Of a DNA stretch of 64,000 nt, positions 1-12,432 are shown in pieces. Numbering within the stretch: the first letter of the stretch is position 1; every line of letters begins with the position of its first letter. Position numbers and translations under genes: made by a program. The notes beneath the pieces are model-generated. The model did not search any database, was not told where the DNA came from, and worked only from the letters and a program-made list of their open reading frames with translations. This DNA is from Cyprinodon diabolis (taxonomy: Eukaryota > Chordata > Actinopteri > Cyprinodontiformes > Cyprinodontidae). The stretch is taken from contig CM060068.1 of assembly GCA_030533445.1 (NCBI GenBank), positions 34,067,010 through 34,131,009 on the forward strand. Direction: 5' to 3'.

Positions 1-419
1 CCAGGTTTCAGTGACATAATCTTAGTAAAGAAATTGCAGAAAATCATTGTTTTGTTCTGATTAGATTGCATTTTACTTTATGAAAAAAGTTTTTGATAAA
101 TTAGGAAAAAATAGATATTGCATGTTTCCTTTAGGGTTGCACACAGTGTAGCAGATATTTTGGACCTCATATACAGAGCTTTTCTGGAGGCCTTATTTAT
201 CAAGCTTACAGATGCACAACACAGGGCCTGGAACTCATGTATGCCACATTCTAAATGTTGTGATTTTTCATAAACAAACCTGCCTTGGAAATGTTTAGGA
301 GCTCACAGCAACTCTGACCCATCCATACAGATACAAACATTTTGGAGAGAGAGGGGGAAATTGGCGACACAGATGACGAAAACTGAAACCAGTTACCATC
401 AGAAATTAAGCCCATCTGT

Positions 420-711
420 GACATTATCTCATCATACAGGTACACAGAGGCCTCAGACAACACTGAGCCATATTTTCACCTGTTTTAGGGACATCAGAGT
501 TGTGTCACCCTATAGTGTGTTTTCCTACTTTTATTTTGTATGCAACTTCAAATCCAGGCCTCCATTGGTTAATACACTTTATTTCCATTGATGGTTTTGT
601 GTGGCGTTTGTCAGCATATCCAACTTTTTACAGAACAAAGTACTCGCTAAGAATACTTCATTCACATCTAGGATGTGTTTTTGAGTGTTCCCTCTGTTTT
701 TTTGAGCAGTG
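420..711 (+). mobile_element. Tc1-like element, 3' end remnant
   Basis: Degenerate right end of a Tc1/mariner-type element. It ends in the inverted-repeat sequence GAGCAGTG followed by TA (712-713), the usual Tc1 target. A second, longer copy of the same family lies at 8850-9275 and shares many blocks in the same order, including CAGGCCTCCATT-like and GATTTCCATT-like stretches. No intact frame remains. The left end was not found, so the start is approximate. Confidence 0.55.
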
Positions 712-1059
712 TACTTATCTCTCTTTCAGAATAGCAAACAAACACCTTGGTTAAACTTCATTTTCTGGCTCTCTTGGCTACAGTTGCCATTGGTAACCAT
801 TTTCATAAACCTTGATAAGCTGGCTCATTTAAATACAGAATGACATTCAAGTGTTTTACAAGGTCCATTTATAGTGTAATGTTGGTGTGTGGAGGGCAGA
901 GCATTATCAGCCTTGTATGCAGACATTAAGGTACAGCTGTGATCTATACATGAAAACTGCTTGGTTTTAGTGAGTATGCACAGTTTTATAAATGCATTAT
1001 TTTTTCTTTTTCTTTTTGTACAGATTCCAAACAATTCTTGATAAATTAAACCCAAGATC

Positions 1060-1660
1060 CTTTAGGTTTTGAGGCTGTAGCTGGGCAGCTTCCTGTGAAA
1101 ATTGTTCTGGATGTTTGGAGATTGGCTAGACTACTCCAGAATCTGTAGATCCTTCTTCCAGAGCATCTCCTTAGTTTCCTTTTCTGAGCACTTCTTGTCC
1201 TTGTCATTCTTGAAGACCCATCCACCCCCACCCATAACCCTATCTTTAATGTAATTACTGAGGGAAGGAGGTTGTTGGCTAAGATCTCCCAAACGATGGC
1301 CCCATCCTCCCTTACCTGCAGTTGTGCTGTCAGATTTGTGGTTAAAAAAAAAAAGCTGGCAACTGATTTTTCCACCTTCATGCTTGCAGGTGGAATGGTG
1401 TTCTTGGTATTATTTGACCAGTGGAGTTTAGATCAAAAAAGTCTATTCTTGTCTGATCACATGATCCATTCCTGCTTTCGATTATCCAGATCTTAATGGA
1501 TCTCAGACAGGCCTGGAAAAGCAAGCCTGTGTCCAGACCTGACACTAAGGGAGATTGACAGTCCTCTTGAACTTCTTCCATTTTCTTATAATTATGCCAA
1601 TTGTTGCCTTCTTATCAAGCAGCTTGCCTGTTTTCTTGTGATTTTTCTAGATGGATTCTG
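1060..1660 (-). pseudogene. Degenerate Tc1/mariner transposase
   Basis: On the minus strand, broken frames spell recognisable pieces of a fish Tc1-like transposase. The clearest is CDQTRIDFF followed by LNSTGQ and then a PRTPFHLQA-like stretch, matching the region between the first catalytic Asp and the glycine-rich loop. A further piece near 1260-1310 matches the following segment. Several stops and frameshifts break it, so it cannot be functional. It lies in the intron upstream of the first ZNF385 exon in the window. The limits are approximate. Confidence 0.6.
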
Positions 1661-2009
1661 TTCCTGAGTTTTCAGACCCCCTGTGATAAAAATTAAAGAG
1701 TTCTGCATGCTTTGCAAAATCAGCATCAAATACTTGTTCTTGCTACTGACCCAAAAATGGATTATTGAGGAACTCTCCATTTCACAGCCAGAATACCAGA
1801 ATAAAGTTGTCAAAATATGTTCACTTGAGGGTGCTAATTGGGCTTTTTTTTTTTTAATAGGTGATGTATTTTACTTTCCAATGGATTCTTTTACTTCAGA
1901 ACAAGTTCCATTATACATCTCTAAACATATTGCTAATTCTGGTGTTAACAGAAAAAACTTTTCTGAATGCAAATCAGTACTGTTAAATTGAATTCACCAT
2001 TCACATTTC

Positions 2010-2300
2010 TGTAGGGGGAACGCTTCTCCAGGCTCGTTAATTGTTGCTTGTATGATAATCAGGTGTAAGCTACACTCCTCTGCGCTTTATTAACACGGCA
2101 CTGTGTAAATGATGCGCAGCAGTCTGCTATTTATGTCTGCTGAGACCTTAATGAGCTGCCTCATTACTAACATGTCGATCAAACATGACTTCTCAGCGAG
2201 ATGGTAGCATTATTCATGAGCGAACATGAATAGAGGTATTACTGGTGATTAAAAAGGAAATAAACAAGGAGCGTTAACTCATTCTAACAAGCTAAGTAAA
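2010..2300. other. Candidate conserved noncoding element in ZNF385 intron
   Basis: No ORF and no repeat signature. The stretch has balanced composition unlike its AT-rich surroundings, with several homeodomain-like cores (TTAATTG, ATTA, TAATGAG) and a TTATTCATGAGCG-type block. This is the look of vertebrate conserved noncoding elements, but that is a judgement by eye only; conservation cannot be measured from one sequence. Confidence 0.25.
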
Positions 2301-2700
2301 GGCTGAGTAATAGGGATGCCAAAAATTCACAAGAGTAGAGTCATAGTAAGCTGACTCACTCTAAAAACTCTGTGAAAAAGAGAACAATTTGTTCAGCGGT
2401 CCCCTTATTTTTTCAAATCCAATGATCTACATTTTGGTGGATAATTAGAAAGGATGTGAGGAATCATTTTCAGAATTTAAATTAATTTATGAAAATCCCA
2501 ACATTTCCCAATCTTTGAACTTGTCACACAACACTAATCAGTCTGTCATTTTGAAAATGCAGAGTACAGTACAACTGTAAATCTACTGAGACATGGCTGT
2601 CAGCTGATTGGCTATCCAAAGAGTAGGCTGTTTATTTATTAGAGGAGCAGCCAAGAGTTTCTGACAAGCATTGTAGGAAACAAAGAAAACGTATGGGGGG

Positions 2701-2754
2701 CCCTGTGGCCTGTGCCCTGTGGCCTGTGCCCTGTGGCCTGTGGCCTGTGGCCTG
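2701..2754. repeat. Short minisatellite, CCTGTGG-based
   Basis: Tandem CCTGTGGCCTGTG-type units, with 7- and 14-bp periods, repeated about seven times over 54 bases. It is intronic and has no coding content. Confidence 0.9.
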
Positions 2755-3769
2755 GTCTTATGTGAATAGAATTAAACATTTTTGGCATTAAAATGACATG
2801 CGTGACAGACAATCAACACTTTATCATCCTGGTGTTTTTTTTTTTTTGTTTTTCTTTGATATTTACAGTCTTACGTTTTTTCTTATTGAGCACTAAATGA
2901 AAACCATTCCTCCTTATGCAGCTTTTAGTAATATAACAGCTCTAAGTTGCAGTAGGCTTCTTCAGGATCTCGTCTTCTGAGTTGGTATTAAATATACACC
3001 CCAAACTAGATTTCCAGGCTCCTTGTTTGATGTTTGCCACTCTGATTGAACAGCTCACTGTTTAATGGATTTTCTTTCCGCTTCATCAGTCCGGATGTGT
3101 GCTCAAGCAAACACACTCCAATATTATTCAGTCCACTGTTTAAGTTTTTTTGGTCTAAGCCTCCAAGCACAACCTGAGGCGCAGCTTTATGCTTCCAGGA
3201 GTAGTGCCTAATTTTGTAGGTGTAAAATAATGGTGATAATGCTGTGAGAGCTGTGGGCTGGCAAACCTTACTGAGTGGTACGCCTGAACTCTTCCAGCTG
3301 CTGCAAGGCCTGCTCTCCTAATGTGCTTCTCATGCTACACCTGCAATGCTGATTCATACTGAAGTCCTCGTTGGTTAGTAAAAGAAGCTTAAATTTAGGG
3401 ATGCATTGTGTTTTCTTGGGTGCATGGGATACATTTGGTGAAAACTATTATTGAAATATGCAGGTGGCCTTTGAATTCCTTAGTCCTATTACAAATGGGT
3501 TAGGTTTGTTTACCCCTCAGTTATATTATAACCTGCTCTGTAGGGAGACTTGATACTTTTCTGAGTAAGCTTACACATTTACACACTAAATGAACATGGG
3601 ACACTGAAATAATTAATAACCCTTCCACTATCTGTGTTTGGGCGCCCTCTAGTGTCTTAAGGAATGCAACACCCTGGGGTTAGATGTAACCTACAGAAAG
3701 GGGGGGGGGGGGGGGCAAATGAGATCAAAACTTAGATATTTTGGTCATATAACATATTTTGTGTATTCC

Positions 3770-3842
3770 TTTCCATCTCAAGATGTATTTCATCTTCTGG
3801 ATGTGTGCTCAAGCAAAGATGTATTTCATCTTGAGATGGAAA
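3770..3842. repeat. Imperfect inverted repeat
   Basis: The arms TTTCCATCTCAAGATG (3770-3785) and CATCTTGAGATGGAAA (3827-3842) are perfect reverse complements around a 41-base loop. The 17-mer AAGATGTATTTCATCTT is also repeated directly inside. A run of 16 G lies just upstream at 3700-3715. This may be a relic of a small transposon. Confidence 0.7.
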
Positions 3843-4856
3843 AGTAGGATGAGATCCAGGTGGCAGCACGAAAAGTCCAGAAGAATGATTTATGTTGCTA
3901 TCGAAACACCTTATCAGCCATCATGCATCCTCCATTACACACACATTACAAAAGGACAAACAGTGGCTCAAACGTCAGCTCCTATGTTAAGGAATCATAT
4001 CTGTTGAAGAGGTGAGGGAAAATGTCTGACAGATGTAATTTGACTTAAAAAATTAGCACCCTCCCTGCTAAGGCTGTGCAATTATGCCAAAATCAAATAT
4101 TAATAGTAATTTTTAGATTTTGTTCTGCACTGACTATAAATATGCAACAAAGACATTCTATACAAGTGTGCATGTTTGGAGACGAGGCCTAATTAAAATT
4201 AGAAATGTAACTTTTTTCCTAAGTTTTTAATCCAGCTTGTTGAGATGAATTTCATTCTTATTGGACACATTTGTGATTGTTTTCATGGCCTTTAATGCTC
4301 TCTTATCCAGAGTGACTGTTTTCTGAACTAGTGCTTTCTTCTAGCTCTCATGAATTGATCTCAGCACTAGCTGTAATTTTCTCTTCCCCTTTGTGCAGCA
4401 GTAAACCCACTTCAAGTGTATTACCTCCATCTAAAAGGCTGGAGTGAAAAGCAATGCATGTCTTTCTCTGGTAATTGTATAGTGACATTTACAAAAAATT
4501 GAGTGCCTCTGTAATTTGGAAATGGGACTGCTTTAATCCAGATTCTTTTGCAAATGCTATTATTGTCTAGCCCTTTTATCTTGTGATTTAAAAGCCTTTT
4601 TTGTTTATTTTTGGAAACCCCCAAATGCTATTTAAAAGACCACAAAAGTAGTACAATAAAAAAAGTCTTTCTATTCAAAATATCTTCAGTCTGTAAAGGT
4701 TTGCCTCCACAGCAGCAGATTTTAAAGCACAAACCTCTTTCACTCTGCTGAAACTATTTGAAAACATCTGCAGTTAGCTTTCTGACAACTTGCTGCTTGG
4801 CTTAAAAAATAATAATTTCAAGCTAAGATGAGCTGAATTTATTTTTTCCCCCCCCC

Positions 4857-5090
4857 CACTGCAAAAAACCTAAGAAGTTTTTCTTTAAATTCTTGCTTTT
4901 CTTATTGAATTGAGCAGTAAATGTATCACTTTACCAATGGCATAAGACAATTGACATTTAAAATAAGAAAAAAAACAACTGCAGTCTATCTTTAAGGGGA
5001 AATATACTCGTACCACTATTAGATTATCTTATTTACCAACTCATGTTAAGGCTAAATACTCCCATTTTAAGAATTTCTTTACTCATATTG
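4857..5090. mobile_element. MITE fragment (CACTGCAAAAA family)
   Basis: It begins CACTGCAAAAAA and contains CTTATTGAATTGAGC, ACCAATGGCATAAGACAATTG and ATTTAAAATAAGAAA-like blocks that recur in the same order at 12886-13144. The far end is decayed, so the end point is approximate. Confidence 0.5.
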
Positions 5091-5239
5091 CCATTGTAGT
5101 CAGACACTTTCTCCTGCATTTGGCTGATACAACATATAAATTATTCAGTGAACAATTACTTATCATGATGTGCAGACATCAGTAATTGTTTCTGAAAGAA
5201 TTCAAATGAAAATAAAAAAATCTGTGACAAACCAGCATT

Positions 5240-5800
5240 TCTCCTAACCTGACTCCGCCAGATGGATTTGCTCCGCATATCCATCTGGAAACCTTCCGTT
5301 GAAGTAATTTTGGGAAGGGGCGAAAATACTGGTTAGCTGATTGGCCTATGTTGGTGATAAACGGGCCAAATAAGCCAAATAAACCAATCAGATCAACGAG
5401 GCATATGACGTACTAACAGAGCGACGACGAAGAGGAGCCAATTGATAGATCAAACTCTTGCCGAAACCAGTCGGGAGAAGAGCAAAAACATCTTTTCCTC
5501 TGAGAAAAGCCTCCAGAGCAGTGTTTTGCTCTTCTTTCAGTGAAGAAATACAGTGTAATTCCGATAAAACTTGCTCGATAGCCATGCTAACGCTAGTTTC
5601 ATCGGCTGAAGCCGCCATGTTCTTTAGACTGAACTGTCGCGCTTCTCGTTGCGTCGCACCTCAACCCGCCTCAAAGCCAACGCTGATTGGACGTTCGTTT
5701 GGTGAACGGCTCCAAATTTTCTTTACTGGAAAGTCTCCAGACTGATCTGCAAGTGAAACCTTGAAAGCACGCGAGAACAAGATGGTCTCACGAGGCTACA
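5240..5800 (-). mobile_element. Short repeat carrying a helicase-like N-terminus
   Basis: A GC-richer block bounded by imperfect inverted sequences: CATCTGGAAACCTTCC near 5281 and the complement of a GGAAAGTCTCCAGACTG stretch near 5728. It has the look of a short interspersed DNA element. Read on the minus strand it encodes the helicase-like fragment at 5388-5618. Neither the family nor a target duplication could be fixed. Confidence 0.45.
5388..5618 (-). pseudogene. RecQ-like helicase N-terminal fragment
   Basis: A 76-codon open frame starting MAASADETSVS. It contains LKEEQNTALEAFLRGKDVFA (a Q-motif-like region) and then LLPTGFGKSLIYQL, a Walker A motif of RecQ type (usual form LPTGxGKSLxYQxP). 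Nothing of the later helicase motifs (DEAH, motifs III-VI, RQC) follows; the frame stops soon after Walker A. It is therefore a truncated coding relic, either captured by or native to the short repeat around it. A functional helicase is excluded by length. Confidence 0.55.
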
Positions 5801-6901
5801 TTTCTCCACCTGTGAACGCATCATTGGCCAGGCTCCTGAATCAAAGCTGTCCATGTTAACTTTGACACAACGTGTTTGTCTTTGTCTCTCAGGCTTGTTG
5901 TTTTCATTGGTTTCAAACTATTTAGGCAGAAACGTTTCCAACAGAGCGGGTGATGGATGAACACAAATCCTTTATGCTCACTGCTTGCACAGGTTTGTAT
6001 GTAGAGGATCTCTGTGAAAAGCAAAAGTACTCCTTGTTTTGTTTCCATTAAAAAGCCACACATTCAGTCACAATATTTGAAAGGTTTTTTTTTTTACTAA
6101 AATCAACTATTTCTTTATTCATACCGATATATTATACTTTATTATTCTTCTCTAGACATGTTCGAAGCAAATTTTTATCCATTATAACCGTGAGATTGAA
6201 ACAATCTTGTTCTCTAGCTGTAAAATGATATTTGGGCTTTTAGCAGATTGAATAAAAAAATAAAAATAAAAAATTTATTCATACTTGAGAAGTTCCCCTT
6301 TATTGATTCTCTCAATGTCCTGCTTGCTCCTCTCTGCTTGTCTTGGCTTTGAACATTGACGTTTCAGCAGAGGCAGTAAGATGAGAATATTTCACAGAAT
6401 ATGACCTCAAGTCAGATTCATCACTCTACACTTACACCAATTGGCTATGACATGTGACTGAGCCGTCACATCTTGCAACAGACTTTAATGGTTTTATGAA
6501 GGTGCTGTTAAAGTCATTTCAAGACATGATTTATTGAAATTAGATTGAGGTTTAAAACTTCTCCCATAAAGGAAAACTTGCTCATATCTCATACAAGGAC
6601 CCTTCTCCTTTTGGATGCATGGAAATCCTTCAGGAAGGTTACTAAGAAGCCATTCTGGGTCACATGGATGGGAGGAAATTATGTTTTGTCACTGAAAACT
6701 GAATCGATTATGCTGTAAATAATTATATTTTATTGAATGTGCTTATTTTTTATTTAAAAAAAGAACCAAGCTGATGCTAAATTGACAAATAAATAATTTG
6801 ATGCAAACACTACAAAGCTGTTTAGGCTCTATTTGCAGGGAACTAAAACCTCACATTAAACCAGATATAAAGAAAATTATGCTTTTTCAGAGTCTCTAAA
6901 C

Positions 6902-7117
6902 CAGGGGTGCTCAAGTCCAGTCCTCAAGAGCTACCATCCTGTAACTTTTAGATGCAGCTCTTCTCTAACACACCTGAATCCAAAGGCTCAATCCCCTCAT
7001 TTAGCCCAGCAGAGGTGTGGTAATGAGCCACTGATTTGATTCAGGTGTGTTTAAAAATGGGGTGCATCAAAAAGTTGTAGGAAAGTAGCTCTTGAGGACT
7101 GGACTTGAGCACCCCTG
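6902..7117. mobile_element. hAT-type MITE, 216 bp, with 8-bp TSD
   Basis: Terminal inverted repeats CAGGGGTGCTCAAGTCCAG and its complement, extending over more than 40 bases. It is flanked by a perfect 8-bp duplication CTCTAAAC (6894-6901 and 7118-7125). It has no coding capacity. The hAT assignment rests on the 8-bp duplication and the CAGGGG ends. Confidence 0.9.
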
Positions 7118-7888
7118 CTCTAAACTGTTTCTTCAGCAGATGGAGAACACTTTGTTCCTGTTACATTAAATGCTCTAAACGGTCAAGAACTTGTCAGAAG
7201 CACACACAAATCTAAACTGCACATGGTCTACAAACAATCCATAAAGTCCAGCCTAAGTATTATTTTTTTTTTCTTTTAATACATCTGACTAAAGTTATTC
7301 TCAGCTTTAAAAGCTACAGTAAATCAGTTGCAAGGATGTCATATTTAGAAATGTCTCATTGGGTTTTAAATGGCCCTTTGCCTCCTGTCATGTTGGGTTT
7401 TGTTCATGCTTTCTACCTACTAGATGTATGAGGGTATGCATGCTGGTTGCTGAACAAGTTTAAAAGAACTTACAAATCCAAAAGGTCAGGAAAACCCTCT
7501 CTAAGCTCTAAAAGGTAGAACCTGATGTACAGTAAGAACGGTGCCTCAACCTCCACAGCAAGGCTGATACTGATGGTAGAGGGGCAGAAATCTTCTGTAT
7601 TTCCAGCAAAGAAAACTGAGGATTCTTGTTTATAATCAGCAGTCTTACACTGTAGTAGGATGTTATGATGATCAGTAAAATGCATGATCGCCGATCAACT
7701 TTTTCTTGCCGAAAGTGCTGCTATGAAACACGCTGCTTACTTGTTCTATGTGAATTACAAGTAATGAGTGTAATGAGTAATGAGATCAAGAAATCCAAAA
7801 GGGTGACAAAGGTCAATGAGATTAAAAAAAAATAAAAAAAATAGGGAAAGCAAATTGGCTCTCTGTTCTTTTTTTTTTTTCTCTTCAG

Positions 7889-10800
7889 TCTCAGGCAGAG
7901 GCTCATTATAGAGGCAGTCGCCATGCTAAGAAGCTAAAGTCTCAGGAGAACAAGGCCAAAGCTAGGCTGTCGGGCACCCCAGAGACCAATAGGAACAGCT
8001 GTGGTCCTGCTGGTTCGGTCCATCCGCTTTCCTCCAACTGCAGCAACAGTCAGCGCACAGGTTCAATTTATCTTCAGATAACTGACTCCAAGCTGAATAC
8101 TCCAGCTATTTATGAGATTCACTCCTCCTATTTCTCCTTCTCTATGCAGAACTACTATCGAGCTCCAGAGACTCTCTGTCTTCTCCTAAATCCTGCCTCC
8201 CCTCCTCCACCTCACCTCTTTCCTCCTCACCCTCTGCCAGCAGAGTCGGCAGTGAGCCTCCACCATCCAGTCCACCCTCTGCTCTTCCTGCACCTGGCCT
8301 CTCATCTTCTTCCTCATCCTCTTCCTCCTCAAAATCCTGCCCCCCATCTTCAGTCACCTCCTCCCCATCCAGCGCTGCACCTCCTTCTCTAAAGACGACC
8401 TCCTCCTCCCAGGAAGCTCCTCTGTCGGTGGAGTCTGAGGAGGAGAAGGCAAAGAAGCTCATGTACTGCTCTCTTTGTAAAGTTGCCGTCAACTCTCTGT
8501 CTCAGCTGGAGGCTCATAATGCAGGTTAGGAAAGAAACTGGATGCATTTTGTGTCGTTATTAATTTTAGTTTTGCATGTTTGGTTTCAGTACAGATTAAA
8601 TGTGAGTTAAATGGGTCATATCTCATTATCCATATCCCCCCCATGCTTAAACACATTAAGGCAATGTGTGTACATGTTTTAATAAGATCTTTGTACTGTC
8701 GATCCTAACTTCACCCTACTCTTAGGATTGCCTAGGCCTATCGAGAATACAGTACCAGACAATTTGTGTTCAGTCATTTTTAAGCTCATTTGAATCTCTA
8801 AAATGCATAGGGATGTGCCAAACTACTTACTCTTTTGACATTTCATCACATTATAACCACAAAGTCCAGGTCTGGGATGAGATTTCTCATGAGACCATCC
8901 ACACCTCAGCAGGAGCATGCTCAGCTGTTGTAGGGAGGTCCTGCAGGTACATGGAGGCCAAACGCAATGCTGAGCCTCATTTTCATCTGTTTTAAAGACA
9001 TTACATCAAAGTTGGATCAGCTGTAGTGTGTTTTTCCACTTTAATTTTGTGTATGACTCCAAATCAAGGCCTCCATTTGTTGTTAAACGGATTTCCATCA
9101 ATGAATCTTGTTGTCAGCACGTTCAGCAAAGTATTCGACGTACTGTATAGAACAAAGTATTTTTATTTATTCAGATCTAGAATGTATTATTTCAGTGTTA
9201 CCTTTATTTTTTTTATATCTTTATTCATGCATGTATTTCTATCACATCCTACCATGAATAAATTGCATGACAATGACTTATAAAAATGAATGCAAAAGAT
9301 ACTCTGGCAGCTTATTTTTGGCACATAACTTGGTTGTTCTTTTACTGCAGAGAGGCATCAAGAATAGCATGACTGCCTAAATAAATGTTTTTTCCTTATT
9401 CAGTTACAGTTCAAAGAAAGTTTAGCTTCTTCTCTAAATAATTCCAGGAAATAAGTGCATGCATGTTTTCTGTCCTGGCTTGATTCTTTGACCTTCTATT
9501 CTTTTTGTCTCTCAGTGTAAAGTCTACCCTAATGTTTTGGGTTTTTTTTGTTTCTAAGGATCAAAGCACAAAACAATGCTGGAGGCTCGCAGTGGTGCAG
9601 GCCCAATCAAAGCCTACCCACGACCAGGAGCCAAGCTGAAAAACGCCAACGGCTCAGTCCTGAAGGGCTCAGGCCTGCAGAACAAGACCTTCCACTGCCA
9701 GATCTGTGACGTTCACGTTAACTCTGAAATACAGCTCAAACAGGTAGACCAAAAGTCATGTGATGAATAGACCTTTGATTTTTGTTGCTCCCCCTGATCT
9801 TACTCATGTTTTGCTGTTTTGGTCCGATTTTACTTTCCTTTCTCTATTTATATATTTGCTATTGCCTGTCAGTCTATTTCTGCTGATAGTTAATTTCTGA
9901 TTATCAAGACAAAAAAACTAAAACAGCCAAGCTGGGTAATTAATTATTAAAATCAACTACTGAAATTTTTGTTTATGAAGATTTAATTTTTAGAAGATCA
10001 TATATTTTTTGTGTTTTACCCATCCATTCTTTGGGCTACCATGGTTCACAGTGGCATCAGTTCTTAACTTTTGGTTCCTAAATGTGCACTTATCAGTGAT
10101 GTCACTTACTATGCTGCAAACATTTAGTCTTATATTTTCATTGCTTTTGTGGAAATTATTTTACAAGCATGTTTAACAGCATACATTTTAAATTAAGGTC
10201 CCCTCCCAGATGGGGATGCTTGAAACCTGTCATTTTTATTATGAAGCTTAATTAATAAAACAGATTAATTGGATATGTTTAGGAAAAAAAATAAAAAATG
10301 GAGATCAGATTTTTTTGTGTGTGTATATAATTTACGTTGGATATTATTTGCTGAAGATTTCACATGGCTTCCTAGTTCACTAACGTCTGTAATGACTATT
10401 TTATTCAAATTACCCTTTTAAACTATCAAACCGTCCTTGTAGAACTTCCATTCTTAATCCAGCTACTGCATAAACTAAGAGCTGATTATAGATAAGTACT
10501 TTATATATGAGTATGAAAAACTAAATCTTTGGGTAAAGCTTCATGTTCCTATGTCTTTTTCTAACTTTGCAGCACATTTCAAGCAGAAGACACAAGGACA
10601 GAGTGGCAGGAAAACCCAGCAAACCCAAATACAGCCCTTACAACAAGCAGCAGCGCAGCTCACTTACTGTGAGTATCCTCTGGCAACTTTTTGTTCATCT
10701 GAAAAATGTTTTATTCACCAAGAAAAATAGATATAAACTGAATCTTATTTTCTACTTTTTGTCCTCATTTGATTTGCTCCTTTATTTAAATATTCCTTTC

Positions 10801-11371
10801 TCTGTAAATCTTTATTTTCCTCCTCTGTTTTTCAATTTAATCTCTTCTCCTCTGCCTGCTTGTCTTTTCATCAAATCATTTCCTGTCATGCGTTCCTCTT
10901 TTATTTATACTTTTTTGTCCTTTTTGTTTCTTTATTCTCCTTTTTGCCTATTTTGATGCTTTTGTGACCATTTTTGTATTTTTACTGTTTGGATTTTTGC
11001 CTCTCCATTTCTTTTTTTATTTAATCTCCTTAATTTGATGCTTTCCTCTTCCTTTTTGACTCCTCCTGCCATCACTATAATCACTCCTCTCCTTCTTTCC
11101 TCAGAAGGAGCTGGTGAAGCCCTCCCTATCTTCCTTTCTTTCCTCTCCTTTTCCTTCCCCATCCTCCCCACTCCCATCTTCCATCTCCATCCCTCCATCA
11201 TCTCTTTCCTCCTCTGCTCTTCTCTCACCCACCTCCTCACCCCTCGCCCCAACCATCTCCCTCCATCCTCGCCCTCCGTCTTCCTCATCCCTCTTCACTG
11301 CCTCCTTCCTGCGTCCAGCTCCTGGACCGATCAGAACCAACCAAGGATCCATTCTCTTCACACCCTACTGA
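7889..11371 (+). CDS. znf385b: ZNF385-family zinc-finger protein, 3' exons (partial)
   Basis: Five exons: 7889-8060, 8150-8524, 9559-9743, 10573-10668 and 11105-11371 (stop TGA 11369-11371). All junctions are GT-AG and phases agree, giving 364 aa. The family encodes nuclear proteins with widely spaced matrin/U1-type C2H2 fingers that bind RNA or p53-related targets. Exon 1 here opens inside a finger (AEAHYRGSRHAKK); its CxxC half must lie upstream of the window. A Ser/Pro-rich linker follows, then finger YCSLCKVAVNSLSQLEAH with SKH, then FHCQICDVHVNSEIQLKQH with RRHKD split between exons 3 and 4. The tail is again Ser/Pro-rich and ends LRPAPGPIR then ILFTPY, the typical C-terminus of ZNF385B/D. 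The B paralogue is chosen by its sestd1 neighbour and orientation, not by sequence alone. No break is seen. Confidence 0.88.
8850..9275 (+). mobile_element. Tc1-like element, 3' part, in ZNF385 intron
   Basis: The 5' part translates to a decayed C-terminus of a Tc1 transposase (WDEISHETIHTSAGACSAVV, comparable to the WDEIPxEYI...CxxVI tail of fish Tc1 proteins). The rest is a 3' noncoding arm matching 420-711. It lies between ZNF385 exons 8150-8524 and 9559-9743 in the same orientation as the gene. Confidence 0.6.
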
Positions 11372-12432
11372 TGTCAGCAAAAGCAGCAGGGAGTTGAACT
11401 AGCAACCACTGCCCCGCTGTTTGCTGCAGGTTCAACTGCTGCCTCGTCTTGCCCACCTGACTAAATCCTCCTTCAGAAACATGAACGGATGACATTGTCC
11501 TACTTCTGCCAGGGACAGAGACCATCTGATGGAGAGGGGAGGCTGTGTCTTTGATGAACACAGTCACTTGAAACTCAACAGAATCAGAGTGTGAAAAGCT
11601 CAAAGACGTACTGGGAAGAAGGAAAACTGTATGCAGTTATTGAAAATTCAAAAATATCTACTGAGCATTTTAAAGAAAGCAATAAGGGTTGTTGAAATTG
11701 GAAGAGAAAAAAAAGATCATTCCTGTTTACTGTCCATTTAACGGGGAAAGAAGTAGAGAAAATCAGATTTAATGTTTTTGTATTATGAATTAATTGGAGC
11801 TGATTGGCATAAGAGGTCTCATTAAAAAAAAAACTATTTTCCATCAATGAATACTAAAAAGAGCTTTTATGAGTTTTCTGGCAAATAGCAAAATTCAAAC
11901 CATAAGATCCATACAGTTACATTCATAAATGGGGATATTGTTGTAATTGTTTTACCTTTTATCAAAGAACCGTCGGTCCAGCTTATTTGTTATAGTTCTT
12001 AAAACAAAAGTCAGTATTGATCGAGGTGAGAATCAGACACAGAATTCAGTAATCTAAATTTCAAAGCAGTGAAAACACTTTGATAATCCACATATTTTAG
12101 GTTTTTATACAAAGGTGGAATAAAAAAAAAAAATCCAACCACTTAGAAACTATTCTTCCTCCCACTGAGGACACAAACCCGCACAAATAAGATATCACAA
12201 ACCAAAAAGACAACAAAGAAAACTACTGCTGTCCTTCTGTTATCCCTCAGACATTGCTGGTGGTGTGCTTCTTAACACTGATCATCCCAACATATTAAAA
12301 CCAAGAGTGAAGAAGATGGATTATCGTTTTGTTTTTCTGATATTCTGCTAAACTGGATGTAACCCTTTCTAATTTTGCAATGCAAGTAAACTGATGGTTT
12401 ACTTCTATTCTGTTAGACGAGGAGCAAATAAA
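11372..12432 (+). other. Probable ZNF385 3' UTR with poly(A) signal
   Basis: Unique-looking AT-rich sequence follows the stop codon. A canonical AATAAA lies at 12427-12432; weaker ATTAAA-type signals occur earlier. The true cleavage site cannot be fixed from sequence. Confidence 0.4.

Noticed and set aside
8144..8392. His/Pro/Leu-rich + strand frame within a ZNF385 exon
   Set aside because: The true frame is fixed by the CxxC finger downstream and by splice phase; this one ends in a stop at 8390.
8142..8492. 116-aa acidic frame antisense to a ZNF385 exon
   Set aside because: Shadow of a Ser/Pro-rich coding exon; Glu/Gly-rich translation is expected from the complement of TCC/CCT codons.
11035..11397. 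Longer frame overlapping the last ZNF385 exon
   Set aside because: It is out of frame with the conserved LRPAPGPIR tail and begins in the intron.
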